Shown piece by piece: positions 1-14,300 of a stretch of 64,000 nt of DNA. Origin of the DNA: Fratercula arctica (Eukaryota > Chordata > Aves > Charadriiformes > Alcidae); assembly GCA_947846985.1 (NCBI GenBank), contig CANTUZ010000005.1, forward strand, positions 17,208,389 through 17,272,388, in the 5' to 3' direction. Position numbers and translations under genes: made by a program. Within the stretch, counting starts at the first letter, position 1, and the number at the start of each line of letters is the position of its first letter. The notes under the pieces were generated by a model. The model was not told the origin of the DNA. It saw only the letters and a list, made by a program, of their open reading frames with translations, and ran no database searches.

Positions 1-3000
1 GATCCAAATTTAGGTCTCTGCCTTTAAACAGAACAGAAGGTCTACAGAAGGCATTTTTTAGGGTAGCTATTCCGAATAGCTAATAACAGAGGCTTATTGG
101 CTGTGCATGAGACTTCGCTGCACCCCTGGAGCTAGCTGTGCTGGGCACTTGGCTTTTTTTTCTTTCATGCCTTCATTACTTGCCATGGTGATGGCCCTAG
201 GTGACAGCGGTCCCAGAGAGAAGTTGGGAGCAAAAGCCTCCAGTCAGACTTGATGTAGGACTAGAGTTACTTCTACTTTTCAAGACTCTGGGTCACTTCA
301 TCCCACCCAGGCCTGTTTCCTTGCTTAGCTTATGTACTGGTCTCCTGATGCATCTCCTCTCTTCTTCATATTCCTAGTGAAATGCTGGTGCAGTGAGTTT
401 TATTCCAGCCTGGCGGAGAAAGATGTTTCCTGAACAGAAGATGGCATAGAAGGGTGGAGCAGACATGATTTCCCTAACGGAAACTGAATTAGTGTATACC
501 TGTGTAGGGACTGTAGCCAGGAGGGCTATATTACGTAGCTCTTGCACTGCTTTGAGTCACAGAATGATTGGAGATTGGAGCTGGGCATTTTAAGAATCGG
601 AGAGCTATTTCTGGCTTGTTTGGATGGAGTTTAGAAGCAAGAGGGAAGGGGCTGAAAATGAACAGGCTGGTGAGAAAATTAATGATGTGGCATATAACTA
701 ATTGCAAGACAAATGCCATCTTGTGTATGTGTTATTTTGTTTTAAAATTGGCTGGCAGTTAACTACTTATTACTTGAAGTCTTTTGTGTCTTCAGGTTTA
801 ACATCTAAACTGTAAGAGAATTCACAGTTCTCCAGGCTTAACTAGAAGCACATTTTAAAAGGCAGCCTGCAAGCTTGCAGTTACTTAACTTTGTCTTTGT
901 TCTTTGGTAATACAGCAATGGTAAATGTATATATAACTCCAGGAGTCTACTTGTAGGTGTGTCTGGTTACTGTATTTCTTTCTTCTTAGATTCTTAAGTA
1001 GCTAATATTTGAGTAAGCAAAAGCTGAGCAAAAGTATTGCGTTATCATCGGTTGCTTTATTTAATACTCAAGCCTCCTTCACTTTTTTTCATTAAAGGGA
1101 TTTGAGCCTGACAGTTTGCTGGGTTGCATGAGGGCCGTGCCAGGAGAGTAGTGCTCTGTGCCACAACTGCCAACGGCAGGCTGCACCCACTTTTCTTCCC
1201 TTTCCAAAATACTCCTCTGGCTCTGGACATGTCTACGTTTGGACCTGGTCCAGGTCTTGTGACAGTTCTTTATGTGGCTTCTTGAATGCACAAGTTTAGC
1301 CAGAAAATAGTGAAATAAGCTTTGAATCTTGCCTCACGTTGCAGATCTGTGGGAGGAAGATGGTAGTAGCTACATGAATGATTTCCAACATTGCATGTAA
1401 GTCTGGGGTGGAATTAAACTGCTTATAAAATGAGCTGCTGCCATGGGAACAATGTAGTAATGATTTCAGGGTTCTGAAGAATGCTTAATCAGGATTTGGG
1501 AGAATAGCCACCTGGACCATTACCTCCTGTGCCTTAGTTTCTTAGTTTTCTATAATGATGCTCCTGCTCATTGCCTTAACATCAGTGAGTGGGACATGGG
1601 AAGGAGCTAAGGATACTTGAAGGACTCTGAGGCATTTCAGTGTGGTGAAAAATGGTGAAAAGTCTTCCTGAACTGCCCTTTCCAAAGAATCTCACCCTTG
1701 TATTTGATAGCAGTTGCTCTGTGCTGCTTTGTCCTGTGCTGAAATGATTGCTGTTGAGGATACTATTATGAAAAGGGCTGGGATTGTGGCTCGTTCTTCT
1801 CTATCAGCAAGTGCTGTGCTTGAGGGGGCATGGGCGTAGATCAGGTAAAGGAAAAGAGGCCCAGAGTCCTCCCCCTAAGCTTCAGGCTCTTCAGTGAGGT
1901 GTGAAGAGTACGGGGCTGTTGCTGGTCTCCAGATATCTCTCAAGGGTAATTCTTTGCAGGACTACCTGGAATAAGATTGCATCAATCTGGACCTGAATGT
2001 GTCATATTTAGGCCATTAGCTCCATCCCCATCCTAATTCAGCAGGGATCAGAGACCATCTTTTTTCTATTTTAGAGTCAAACACCTACTTTGCTGGCATG
2101 TTTATCCTCAGTTCATTAAAATTAAAACTATTCTGTAAGACCTCAGCCATTCATTAAGCTAACAAACCAGTCCTGATTGTAATTTATGTGGCTGGAATTT
2201 AATTTTGCACGAGCCCTGGTGCACAGGAAGCTTATAGATGCTCTGTGATTGCCTTTCAATGGGCTCGCTGGTACTTACACCATTATACTGTTATTTCTAG
2301 CAGGGACACACTAATACTTTCCTGCTTAAACCTGTCTAGGAATCTATTGATGGGGTGTCCTACTTCCAAATTGCAAAGAGGAGCAAAACTCATCAGACAA
2401 CGTAAATGGTAATAATTTCAGCAAATGCTTTCTGTGTAAGGAGATTGATGTTTTAAGTGGCTCAGCAAATTGGCAATAATGATGAGCGATTCTCTACCAT
2501 TCTTCGCAAAGGAACATATCTTTGATGAAAGAAGTAATTAAGTGCAGCCACCTTCTGGACTGAGTAAAGCAGACTTTTTCCCATTGTCTTCTAAGTTAAC
2601 TATTAGACCTACAAGTCATGTTTAATGAGCTTTCTGCTTCTAGACCAGCAGGAATCTGCAATGAAGCTGGGGAAATGTGACCAGCACTTACGGCAAGTGC
2701 CTACTGCAGTACTTTCAGTTTACACTGGACAAAGCTGTGATTTCCTTGTAGTGGAAATGGGATAAACCAGGAGATGAGCAATAATTCCGCAACAGCTGCT
2801 GTTCCTGTTGTGCTATTTGCTCATCTTATAGGTAGCGGCTGCAGAAAGAACATTGGCCAGTTCCCTAATGCAACATATGGAAAGATTTCAGCTTGGATGT
2901 CTGCATACATCCTGACTCTGTATTCATAGATGTGAGAAAGAGATCTAAATTGAAGGTAGAAATGAATGCAGCATTATATAGAAGCTTCACTGTAGGGCTC

Positions 3001-3389
3001 CTTTTGCTTTGCTACAGAAGACATTATTAGCATGGTCTATATGTTGCAGCAGCCCCTGAACTGCTTCACCTACCTAGCTGCAAGACGATCCCTGATTGAG
3101 TAGGGAAACCCAGGGAGCAGTTTCCAGATTCATTTCTTTCTAACAGTAAAACTCAGTTTCCTGATTTGGTCTCCTCCTGAGCCTAAGTAAACTTCTTGCA
3201 CCCACGGTGTCCTTTCACAGGGTGATCCTACTTGTGTGAAGAATGGGGATGCTGTTAGCTTCACTTAGAAGACGCAAAGTCCTGCCTTGAAAAAGACAGC
3301 AAACAATCAGTTGTTATCCGTGCTGATGCCAGTCATCATTTTACAGACCTCTGTTTTGTCCTCCTAAGGTGTTTCCCAGAGTACTGAGT
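1..3389. other. non-coding stretch, no gene seen
   Basis: AT-rich sequence with short chance ORFs only. I see no splice-flanked exon with a recognisable protein, no RNA gene and no CpG island. The only local structure I can support is a short near-perfect palindrome at 64-82. The stretch is either intergenic or part of a long 5' intron of OSBPL5, whose first coding exon lies about 45 kb downstream on the same strand. Confidence 0.6.
64..82. repeat. 19-bp near-perfect palindrome
   Basis: TAGCTATTC (64-72) and GAATAGCTA (74-82) are exact reverse complements separated by a single C. It could form a small cruciform or bind a dimeric factor, but it matches no motif I recognise and could be chance in 64 kb. 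Confidence 0.6.
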
Positions 3390-3840
3390 TCCAGGCTATT
3401 CAGTTGTTCCTTATACAGAGCAATACCTTTGATCATTCTTGCTGTCTTTCCATGAGCATATTCCAGCTCTAATTTATCTTGTCTGAGGTGAAAGGACCAG
3501 AACTTCATGTAGTATTCAGTATGTGGATTGGCTGAGGATTCGTAATGTCATCTTTCCTACTCCAGTGTGGGGTCCTAAGGAAACTTCACTGCTGACTCCC
3601 TTTCACTGGGAACCAAACGCTTACTCCTATCCTCTGTTTCCTAACTTCTAAAACAATTGTTTTTCTATGCAAGGACTTCCCTTCTTATCCTGTAGCTTTT
3701 AGCTTTCAAGAGCTTTAGATGAAGATCTTTGTCACAACTCTGCTTGAAATTCAGACTATGTGAGATAAATCACTTCTATCCACATAGTTGCTGACATATT
3801 GCAGCAATTCCAAGAAGCTGGAAAGGCTCCCCCTTACCTC
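3390..3840 (-). mobile_element. old, decayed CR1-type LINE fragment
   Basis: The + strand reads like the complement of the reverse-transcriptase end of an ancient amniote CR1 element. It contains degenerate forms of the usual phrases: a 'gatcattcttgctgtctttcc' type block near 3432, 'ggaccagaacttcatgtagt' near 3494, and a 'ggacttcccttcttatcctg' type block near 3674. These occur in the expected order over about 450 bp. All three minus-strand frames are broken by stops and indels, so it is a fossil. Divergence is much greater than in the CR1 copy at 47574-47999, so it belongs to an older wave. The edges are approximate. A repeat-library alignment would fix the subfamily. Confidence 0.72.
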
Positions 3841-6800
3841 AGTTGTGATCATTGAAACTTCAGATAGATCCTGAAAAGGCTTCACTGTGAGAACCTCCCC
3901 AGTTTCTGTTTGTGTTTCTCTTGCAATTAGATCTACATAGGTTTTAATAGGTATGGTTTTTGTTACTGACTTGAAACAGTTTTTAGATTGATTCCTGCTA
4001 CAAAGAATATCAAGAGACTAGCTATGTTTTCCCCCCCTATTTGTCACATTTTCTTTTAACATCATTTCAATTCTCTTTAAAAGGAGAAGAAAACACAGAC
4101 AAATGTCTTGCACTTGGGATGTTTTTTGTTGCACTGGCAAGGCAAAGAGATCTCCAAATTCGGAAAATTACATATATATCCCTTTTAACTGACAGATCAG
4201 TGGAAAGCAGTTGCTGCTGTAAACAAGAATTACACCCCATAGTTTTCTTCGGGCAAGATAAAGAATACAGATATGTAGTATTTAAAATGTTCATAAAAGT
4301 CGCTCCATTGCTCTAAATCTTCGTGGTCACATTCGAAGAAAAATAAAGTGCTGCTGTTTCCGCATTCAACTCAGCTCATCTAGGTATGACTTATTTCTCT
4401 CCTGTGTTTACCCAGTTCTGATAAGACTATCTATTTTGATTGTGATGGGATTGAACTTTGTGCAGGCAGGCTCACAGCTCACACTGGCACTGTCAGGACA
4501 GCTTATGGCTTTTCACATTGATTTCTCTGTGCCATTATAATCTTATCAGCTTGTTTTCATCCCCAGGAGGTATGCAGAAATGCAAATGCTAACCTAGCTC
4601 TCTCAGTTTCTAGAAGCAGCTGAAGCCAATGAGTTTTGTATGGAACTAAATTTCTTTTCATCTCACCTGTTGTAACATGGAGTCTTCAAAATAGTACCCA
4701 CATCAGGCAATTAGCAGGCATATAAATGATGCTTCAGCACAAAGTGAATTTTTTTTGCCTCTCTTCTGATTTCAAATTGTGACACTTTGGTTGTGTTTTT
4801 TGCAAGTCCAAGCAGAATAGTAAATACTGAATTGCCAGCTCTACTGAGAAAGCATGCTCTAGGCTTCCTCAGCACCCAAGCTGTTTTGACAATCAAATCT
4901 CTTAGTTTGTTGCCAGGCTTTTTTATAAATGTCTTCACTTTTCATGTTTTTGCTATCAGGAGAGCTAGAAGCCTATATTTTGTAAAATAAAAGCTGATAT
5001 GATTCATGTTCACGTGTCCCCAAGAACACAGGATTGAGGAAATATACCGAATTCCTTTAAATTTGAAATGAAATGGCAAGTTTTCACAACAAAATATATA
5101 GTTCAACACCAACACCTTATTATTTTATGAATGTGTTTATTGTTATTATATAACCCTGGTCTCTGAACTTTTCAATAGGAAAAAAGAAATTTAGGATGTT
5201 CAGAGTTGGGTGCCTTGGAGATGAGATGTCTTTAAGGCACTTGTATAAACGCTGCCGGCTTTCAGAAGTGCTGACTCTTGCAATAGCTGCTGGAGTTGGT
5301 AAAATCTGTGGCTGCTCAGACCTTTGAAAACCAGGCTGGTTTTGTTCAGGTGAGCAGATGTGGAGTTAGATGCAGACATCTGAGTATCAAGGCTGGAAGA
5401 GGTGCCTAATAACAATGATATCCCAGAACTCAGGTAACTTACAGGCCTTTACGTGCTGAAGGCTGTTGTTGATGACAGTTTTACATCCTGATTCAACGAG
5501 CACTCCTGCTCTGCGAAGCCCTGAGGTACAGTTTAGGCTATATAGGTTGCATTAGCCTATACCCTGCTGACGCTTTGTGTACTTAGATACTTGTGTTTTG
5601 CTGAACTGGAATATTTAAGCATGCACTTGAATATTTTGCTGAACTGCTGCCCTAGAAAGGTGACATAAATTGAGTTTATGTAATTTCTAAAACACTGCAA
5701 TGAATACTAAAGAGAAAGATGCTTCTCTGCATCCTTTTGTGCTAGCACTTCTGTGATAGGGTTTTTGGTGTTTTGTTTCTCAAAGTTAGACATTCTATCA
5801 CGTTATTCTTGTACTGTGTTAATTTTTTTAGTTCTTAATTCAGAGACATCTTTGGAGACTGTATTCTTCTGTTAAGTGAAATAAAACTTTCATCTATCCT
5901 TTGACATGTCAGACAATGACATCTATTTATTTTCAGCTGAGGACATTTTGTTTTGAACTATTAGTCTTGAGATTTATTTCCCTATTTCCCTGTCTTCTTT
6001 TCATCAGAACTAAATGCACAGTCATGATTGTTCTTCTCAGACCCAAGCCTTCAGTTTCCTCTCTTCTTGGTTTCAGTTTGATTACAGCTACATCAGGAAC
6101 ACTGTTTTGAAATCCAGACTCCAAATATGTGTCTTTCTTTCACTGAGTGAAGTATATTCTCCTGGGAAATCCAATGCGCAAATTGATTTCTGGGCATGAC
6201 CTGAAAATGATTCACAAATGGGGACTAGTCAAGATTTTTCAAGCGTCAGTCCTGATTTCAGGTTATCTTAAATCTTTAATATGCCACTTGAAGTGCTGGA
6301 GAAGATCCTGTCTTGCAAAATGTGGCTGCTGAGCTCTTTGAAATGACAATCTCTTACATTCTCTTCACTTGGACGTCTGAGTTGCTAAGTGCTTTTCACC
6401 ACTGACATAACAAAAACGGCCCATTCTTTTTTCTTCAAACTCAGGAATATGACTGACACTGTTTAATAACTAGGAAAGACTGTTATCTATATTCAGAGAA
6501 GTACAAGGTCTGTTTATCTTTCAAATTTGTAGTTTATTTCAAACTAATTATTGAAAGCCTTAACCACTTGTGTATGTCTGTAAGCTGAAGTGCCTGTGGT
6601 ATCTGTCTTCTCCATATCTAAAGGAGGGGACACCATTGGTGTATTGCACTGATGGATGAGTGGTAGACAGAATCGTTACGCACAGGCAAAAAAACCCACC
6701 TGTCTATTATACGTCCATCCTATTTGTTGTGGAGAGATGCCAAATAGCACCAATACTTGGTGGGTAGGTTCATATCGCACTCAGCTAATGTGAGGACCAG

Positions 6801-8340
6801 TTGCTTCTCCATTGACCTCCCTTTACATTGCCATTTGCTCTTGTCTCTTTTTCTGAACTGGCACAAGTGCACATAAAACCAGGTTCTACAAAACCATCTA
6901 TTTATTTTGGGATGGTTAAACTCCCTGAATCAGCTCACTGTGCCTCTCAACGAAGATGCAGGATCTTGGAGCTGCCTTCACTCCCAGTGAGGAGCAGATG
7001 TTACTGCTCTTGGGAGCAGCTCATTGTCAAAGCTGTGCTGTTGTGTAATGAAGCCTGCATCCCAGGGGCAAAGCCTATATATCCTGGATTCACAGCCCCA
7101 CCTTGGGATGCTTTGGATGAGGGCTCCCATGGATGCCCAAAAGCCAGGGAAGACACACCAGATCCACTCTTACTATCTCTGCAGTCAGTTGGATAGGAGG
7201 GAGGATTGCTGCTATGGGGCAGTTCAGACCAGGGGCCAGCAGGCTTTTCTGAACCACCATCTGCAGGATATGATCGCTGATTCATAAAGAAGGGACCAAA
7301 GTGGGTATATTTCGAGACTAAAGCCAGCTTTCATAAGTGTGCTCCTACATCTCACTGTCTGAGACCTTCCACCATAGGCCTTCCAGATCATCCTAGCTGT
7401 TTTGACACGTGATATTTAGAGGCAAACATCCAGCTCAGCCTGTCTTTCACAGAAGTTCAGTAATTGTGCAAATCATTGTGCATATAGTTTGGAATTGCAG
7501 CTTAGATGGTTCTGAAATGAGCCCTTGAAAATGCTATTAAGTGAGGATATGGGCAAGAATTAATCACTTCTGACCCTTTGAACTCCTCTGGACTGGTTAA
7601 AATAGTGATTGGTATCTTCTCTTACCCAGTCCAGTCATCTTCCCAAGCTTTTTACTGAGCTGTATCTTCTGGACTTTGATGGATGAGCTCTGGACAATCT
7701 TGCTACTGCAGTTGTAAAAGGTACTACTCCCCACTCCTGTTTCTTTCCTGGAGGTACTGGACCCATAACAGAAACAGTAGAAGGAAACAAGCATTAGTAG
7801 CTGGGGTAAAATCCAGTGTCTCAGCCTAAAAACACTTCTTAAGCTGCCCCAAGGATATTCTTCAAAGCCAGGGCACAGTTAGTACCCGTTTAAGACAGGG
7901 CACAGCTCCTGTGTTAATGTTACATTCTCAGATACACCATCATGAAGCTTGATCGATTTTTCTTAAACTGGCTTAATTTTGTTTTGACAAGGACTGGAGA
8001 AAAGCCAAAGTGGTATCTGCCAGGGCTTTCCCTCCCTTGGGTGTTTGCGGGCATGGGGGTTTCTCTTACAACCCACGGTAAAATTCCAGCTGATTTAAAC
8101 AGACCAAGAACCAACTTCATGCTCTTGTCTTAGATGGGTGTCTTGCTAAGTTGTTGCTCTCCTTTTCCTGTCGTGTTAGACCTGGAGTAGCTGATATTTT
8201 CCTTTAGACCTGATGCTGGGAAGTAGGGGATTGCCCAGAAGTGCAACCAGTGCATAAACTTCTTTAATATCTTGCATCTCCTACTTGAAGAATAGGAAGG
8301 AAATAAAAGAACAGAAAAGTCATTATATTTTAAAATATCA
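3841..8340. other. non-coding stretch, no gene seen
   Basis: There are no convincing exons on either strand. The longest open frame, 122 codons at 6828-7196 on the + strand, has no recognisable domain and overlaps open frames in two other frames, as chance ORFs do. No repeat family was recognised. Confidence 0.55.
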
Positions 8341-8395
8341 TGGTGGTGTTGTTTTTTGTTGTTGTTTGAGGTTTGGTGTTTTTTTTTCCTTTTTA
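8341..8395 (+). repeat. GT/T-rich low-complexity tract
   Basis: A run of about 55 bases is made almost only of G and T (GGTGGTGTTG, repeated GTTGTT) and ends in an 8-T run. It is a simple, slippage-prone sequence with no coding or structural meaning that I can support. Confidence 0.8.
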
Positions 8396-11300
8396 GTTAA
8401 CCTCATGAGTTTTATGGTTTGACTCCAGTATATAGTGCTGTGTCTTGGCAGTTCTGTGAGCATGCAGGAGTCTTTTGGCAATCATGGGGAGTCATACTGA
8501 AGGACAAATACAACTTCATTATTATTTTAGTCTGTGTACAAGGCCTTAGTGTCTGGAACTGCCTAGTTTCTAAGCTTCTGTGATGCTCCCCCTCTTGTCT
8601 TGTGACATTTCCATCAGGAACATAGAAAATGATGGTAACCGACCAGCTACGTATTCTGATCAGATTGCTCTTGCTTAGTGGTGTAGTGCTGTGTAACAGG
8701 ATGTTGTTACACAGCTTTTCTCATGTTGCTACCTGGTCTGCTTGCAGAAGATGATGGCATCTATTTCAAAAGCACTGTTTACACGTGTATCCTTTATCCT
8801 CAGCATGTTGGCTGTGCTTCAAGGTAGGAGAAACTTTTCTGTTTAAGAAGAATTTCTACAGGAAACAGGAGCTGCATTTTAGCATAGAAGCTCCAAACAA
8901 TCTTGGTCATCTGGAATAGGATGCTGATGGGTTTTTGACTGCTTAAATACAGGCTCCATCCTGCAAGGTCTTGTTGCTTCACAAAGCAGAGTCATGGTCA
9001 AGGATCTCAATGAAGAACTGCTATCAAACCTGGACCTGAAGCAGTATGGTGTTGCCTGACACAAAGCTGCTCTCCTGCAGGCTTCCCACATGCCCTGCAC
9101 CCCAGTGTATGGGGCTGCATTTCTTGGCTTGGTCTTGACAAACATTCTCTCTCCTGTGGGTATTACCCAGAGCCTTTCCCTTTGAAGGGGACGTCAAGAG
9201 CAACACCTATAATCTGTCCTGCTTATTGATTCTGGGGATGGAGAGTGGTTTTGGGGCTCCCTATTAAGAATTTGTTGCAGTGTAATGAAGCAGGCATCAT
9301 CTCATCTCTTAAATCAGAGAGCACAGGAAACATTGTCTCACTGCTGTCTCTTCAGGACAATGTTGGCAGAGAAGCTGGACGCTATGGCCTCTGCAGACTA
9401 TGACAGCAGCGTAAATCATGACAGTAATTGTAGCCAAATTATTCCCTTATTGCTTCTATCAGCAGCATTTTTCATGTCACAGACATGACTTTTCTCCGAC
9501 ACCCATGCTCTCCTTTTCTGCTGATAATCCTCCAGTTGCATCTTTTCTTTATGCATTTCCTGTTGTATTATTTTTCTGTCTGGAAGCCCCTTTCACATGC
9601 CAGCAAGGATACTGATTTTTAAAAAACTCTATGATGCAAAGACCAACTTTGCTTTTATAACAGATGTCTGTTTGTCAATCCAGACACAAAACAGGTAATG
9701 ACTTGGGATGTTGCCAGTAAGCCCCATTCCTCTGCCGTGAATAATGAGATAATGTGTTGCAAATAACTCTTTGTCTTACACTGGCAGATCCCAGGAGAAG
9801 AATCTCCAAATGTGTTTGTCGAGTTTGTAAAACACTGTTAAGGTAGATCTCTCTCCCTCTCTTCACAGAGACACACAAACTGAGTTCTGGGCTTAGGTAT
9901 TTAAATTTAGTAATCAGGAATAGGAGAGGAGAAGAACTAAAAGCTGGGAGATTTTTCTGGCTGTGATTTGAGAAGTGATAATGAAGCAGGTACTTTGGGC
10001 CAGATAAAAACACGATTATTTAGATTCTCAATTCTTAGTGAAATAAATAGGAAAGCCAATAAAATACAGACCCATTCTAATGAATCAATGCTAAAATAAG
10101 GTATGTAAATAGCTTGTTGAATATGGGCCCTGCTGCGGTTTATGAGGAAAACAGATGAGAAAGTTCTCCCATCAAAACATGTCCTTATTGTAGTAACAAA
10201 AATGAAGATCTGAAAATTAACTGAGCAAATCATAAGCAAAAAATTAGTTTCTCTTCTCTTTTGAACAAATGCAAGCAGGGTAAAGTGTCCTTTGGTACTG
10301 GAAATTTCTATGCTAAGTTTCAGCCAGGGTAGAATGTTATTTGCACCAGGTGAAAATGTGTTCCACATTCCAGAAAACTAGTCCTTAGCATGGAAATGCT
10401 GATCCAGTCCTAAGTACAGTTTTACTAAAAACACGTTAATAAAAAGAACAACCCCCAAATCTCTTTAAACCAGTCTCAGTGGTCTGCATGAGATGAACTA
10501 CAACTCGCAGAAGCTGGGATATTAGATCTTTAATCACTTTCGCAAAGAGGAGGAGACCTCCAAAGGTGTGCAGTTCTCTGAGATTCTGAGGTGCTTTTAG
10601 GAAATATTAATTTAAATTTGACCATCAAGGCCTTTTTGTTCTTTCTGAATAGTTGTAACCAGGATAACACTAAAAGACATGCTTTTTGTGTAAATAGCTT
10701 GTCTCAAAATCTATGCTGATGTGATCTTAGCTGAGACAAATCTCTTTCTGTGTACATTGAAATACAGTGTGAGCTATGGGAGAGAAGATGAATTTCAGCC
10801 AAAGATAAATATAAACAGTGCATTTCAAGCTTTAGCAGAAGGTATTTCTGGTTGCAGCCTAATAGGCAGCTGTCTCTTGGTGATTGCAGCATTGCTTTGG
10901 CTTCTGCCAAACAGGTGAAGATGACGCGCTTTAAATTTTTTTGCCAATTTTAGAGTCCTGCTGCTTTGAGCATCTCTGCATTTGTTGAGCAGTGCATGCA
11001 TATATTCCTGCTCCTTTTGAGGGCACTCTTCATGCAGGTGTCCTGCATTGAGACTATCCATCAGTCTTTGCAGAATGAGAGCATAAATCATTTATGAACT
11101 AAGAGGTTGAGACGCTTTACGGTGCTACAGATGTGGTATTGTATAAAGTTCTGTTAATTGACATGGTTGTTGCAAAAACACCTACTCAAAATACGTGCAA
11201 ATAGTTGGCGAATCAGGTTTTTCATTGTCAGTTCTGCTCATCTGAAATGTAAGCCACCTCTTGGAATGCATGTAGGTAGATCAGGTCCTTGGATGATTGA

Positions 11301-14300
11301 ATTCAGCCTAATTCCTCTGGAATTAGAAATTCAGTGGGAGATGTAAGAGACAGAGCAAACTGCAGTTGAAAATTATTTGCCGTATCTCACTGTAAGCTTC
11401 TATAAGATACTTAAAACTGTTTAACGTGCCAATGGAGGGCAGTTCTGTAGGAGCCAGGCATTTTGAGCTGCTCCGAATGATGTGGGCTGACCGTCTGGCT
11501 CATTAAAGCTGATAGTCATAAGTCTTGAGGATGCGTACTTATAGTTACCTTGAAAACAAACATGCTGTGGGACAAAATACCTTTTTGAGCACGTGCTAGC
11601 ATGTGCCTCCATGTGTGTGTGTAGATATGTATATGTGTTTATATGTTTATATATGAGAAAAGGGAAGAGACGCAATATACTTCAATCAGCTTATTTCATA
11701 TTTGTATATCTTTGAAAGAGTTGTGTGTCAGAGGGGGCAGGAGGAAAGGTTAGAGTTGGGAGCACTGCCTTGGAGCTGGGAGAACGCGCACTTCGTTATT
11801 AGATGCAAACAATTTCAGGCTAGTGAAAACAGTCAAATATAATTTTAATACCTCTAGGGAGATCACTGGTTTGACTGTCCTCTCACTACGTGCCTTGGGA
11901 ACAGAGTCTGTGAGATTGCTGATGCGTTCTCCTGTTAGTTTGCCTTTTTATTGCAGCAAAGCTGATGGGCTTACAGCATTAGGCTTCTTTTGCAGGAGAT
12001 GCTGAACGAACGTATAGAAAACAGCAGTCCCAGAATACTGCCAGTTCATTGCTGTTAGCAAGTGGAGAGCTGGTCATGATGCAGGACCAAAATGAAGTTC
12101 GGCATGACTCATGTGAAACAAATATTCTGCTATTCTGAGTGAATGACTCCTTCCTTTTGCACTTCATCCAAACCAAATCAAAAAGCCGCATCATCGAGTG
12201 GAAAGAAAATGCTTGCAGTCACGAAGCAAGCAAAAGGGGTGTATTTAATCATTTTCATGTGTTGCTAATGGGAAAATACAGAAAGCAAGTCATCTGCAGT
12301 AGCAGGCATTTTTAAGACTTCCATAAGCCAAGGTTTTTTAACACTTGTGTGAGTATGACTGCACAGTAATTGGTGTCATAACTTTTACTGATGACTGTCC
12401 TGCAGAGAAATTACAGACCGTACCTGAGAGATGCAGTCAGAGCTCTTGCCACAGGGAGTTTTGTGTCGTAGACTGGACCCGATATAACCTACGCAGCAGA
12501 AGGTTAACAGGGCAGGAAGCAGAAAATATAATCAGGAGACTTGGGGAGGTGACAGCACGGAGGGAACAATCACACCTTGCAGCCAAATACATCTGAAGAG
12601 CCATGTCAGATTGCTGAAGATAACTGATTTTATCCTCTGGAGAGCTCCATAGCCAGAGACTATCCTTATAATGATGGTTGTGATGGAAATGTAGAAGTCT
12701 TGGACTGAAACTTACATTTGAAGTATACTGGGAGTTTTGAACATACTACAACTATTTTAGAGTGTAACGTGTACCTCATACTGCTGCTGACTTCTGGTGT
12801 TGCAGATTTCCCTCTTGTCTTTGTCAGTTCATAGACTAATTTTCCCAGCTGTGTGGCAGCAAAACCACTCCTAGTCACCAGGTCAGTTGATACTGGGTTT
12901 TTGTTAGCAAATAACATTGCTTGCACTGGTCCCAGCAGAGGTTTTCTTGGTCGTTTGAAGCAAAGGCAATCTCATATTTTCCTTTGTTTGGTAAATCTTC
13001 TTAGGCTGGACTCAAGGTACCAAAGGGTTCAAAACCTGGAATCTCATTTGTCTTACAAAGTATCTACACGGTACCTACTTATGAAATTAGTCCGAGTGGT
13101 CAGCCAACTTGTGTTCTGGACTGATCTCCTTGGTTAGGTGTCACTGTATGCTTCTGCCCTAGAAAAGTGGTTTGAAAGCCAGAGAAGTCCAAGGAAGCTT
13201 TTCTTGGCTGCTCCTGCCCAAACTGGCATTGCTGTGTGTTAGTCACAGTCCTCAGATATGTATCACCATTTAATTTTTAGGGCTCTTTCTGCTTTATAGC
13301 AATCAAAAACACTTGCAAGGGGGAAAAAAAAGCCCAACCATGTTATGAAGAAGTAAATTAACTTTCATTTCAGCTGCCCTTTTCCTCTTAATATCTTCCA
13401 TCATTGCCAGGAACCTCTGTCGCAGGCGGTACATTGAAAACAAACCCCTAAACTTTTCCTTGTTACTGTTCTGGGTCAGCCGTCACGTATAAACCAGCAG
13501 TGCCTTTTGCAGTGATTTTTCACATTGACAACATGCAGATACTGTTTGTTTAGCTTAGTCATTCCATGGGAGGCAAGGCTGGGGGAATGTCAGCTTATTT
13601 TCTGAAATGGCAGCCTTTTTGGCTGAAAGCTCTCACTTTGCTACATGTTCAGAGCTGTTGGTGCATTTGGGGAATGCCTGTTAGTTTGGGATATTTTTGA
13701 ATAAATACCCATCTAACAGCTGTTTATTAAAAATTGCTACTCTGTCTAATTTTTGCATATTTTTTGTCTCACTCATTTTAAAGGCCAGCTTTCCTAATGT
13801 ATGTTAAAGGTACAATTCATGTTTGCCAAAGTCTGTTAAAATTGCAGAAAGTAGTCCCATGCTTCACAGGAAGAGGTGTTTCCCTCTGGTCAGTCGTGGT
13901 GTCCTCTGAAATCAGAGAAGTTCCCCTCCTGAAGAAGCGGTGGGTTCTGATTTGCTTGTCTTAAAAATAGTGTAGTGCAGAGTGTGGTTTTGTTTTTTTT
14001 TTCTCTGTGTAGATCCAAGCTGACAAGATGCTTGTTTATGAAACTGAGAGCTTGAATATCTGGCTGTTATCAAAATGCCAGTGCTATAATTGGGAGCATA
14101 TGCTAAAAGAGTTGAGAAATCTAAGAAGGCCTTTTACATGATTAAGTCCATTTCCTTACAAAGATATGACAGATTCCAGTAAAGGTTTTTTCTCTAGCAT
14201 TAAGGTGATGCTGCAGTGATTAGAACCAAAAAGCTCCTCTTTCAGCTTTTGACATCCTTGCTCACAGAAATCATTTTTGAATTGGAGAAAACACCATAAA

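Noticed and set aside
1..4. window begins with GATC, a common cloning-site sequence
   Set aside because: A four-base match is expected by chance, and no vector sequence follows.
1524..1575. possible MIR remnant (CCTGTGCCTTAGTTTC)
   Set aside because: Only one short phrase matches, and the following AAATGGGGATAAT-like part is degenerate. Not distinguishable from chance.
9937..10368. 143-codon minus-strand frame with hydrophobic stretches
   Set aside because: The hydrophobicity follows from AT-rich DNA. No known membrane-protein family was recognised.
11728..11745. CTCF-like AGGGGGCAG core
   Set aside because: The 3' half fits the CTCF core, but the CCASY half is largely mismatched. Too weak to call.
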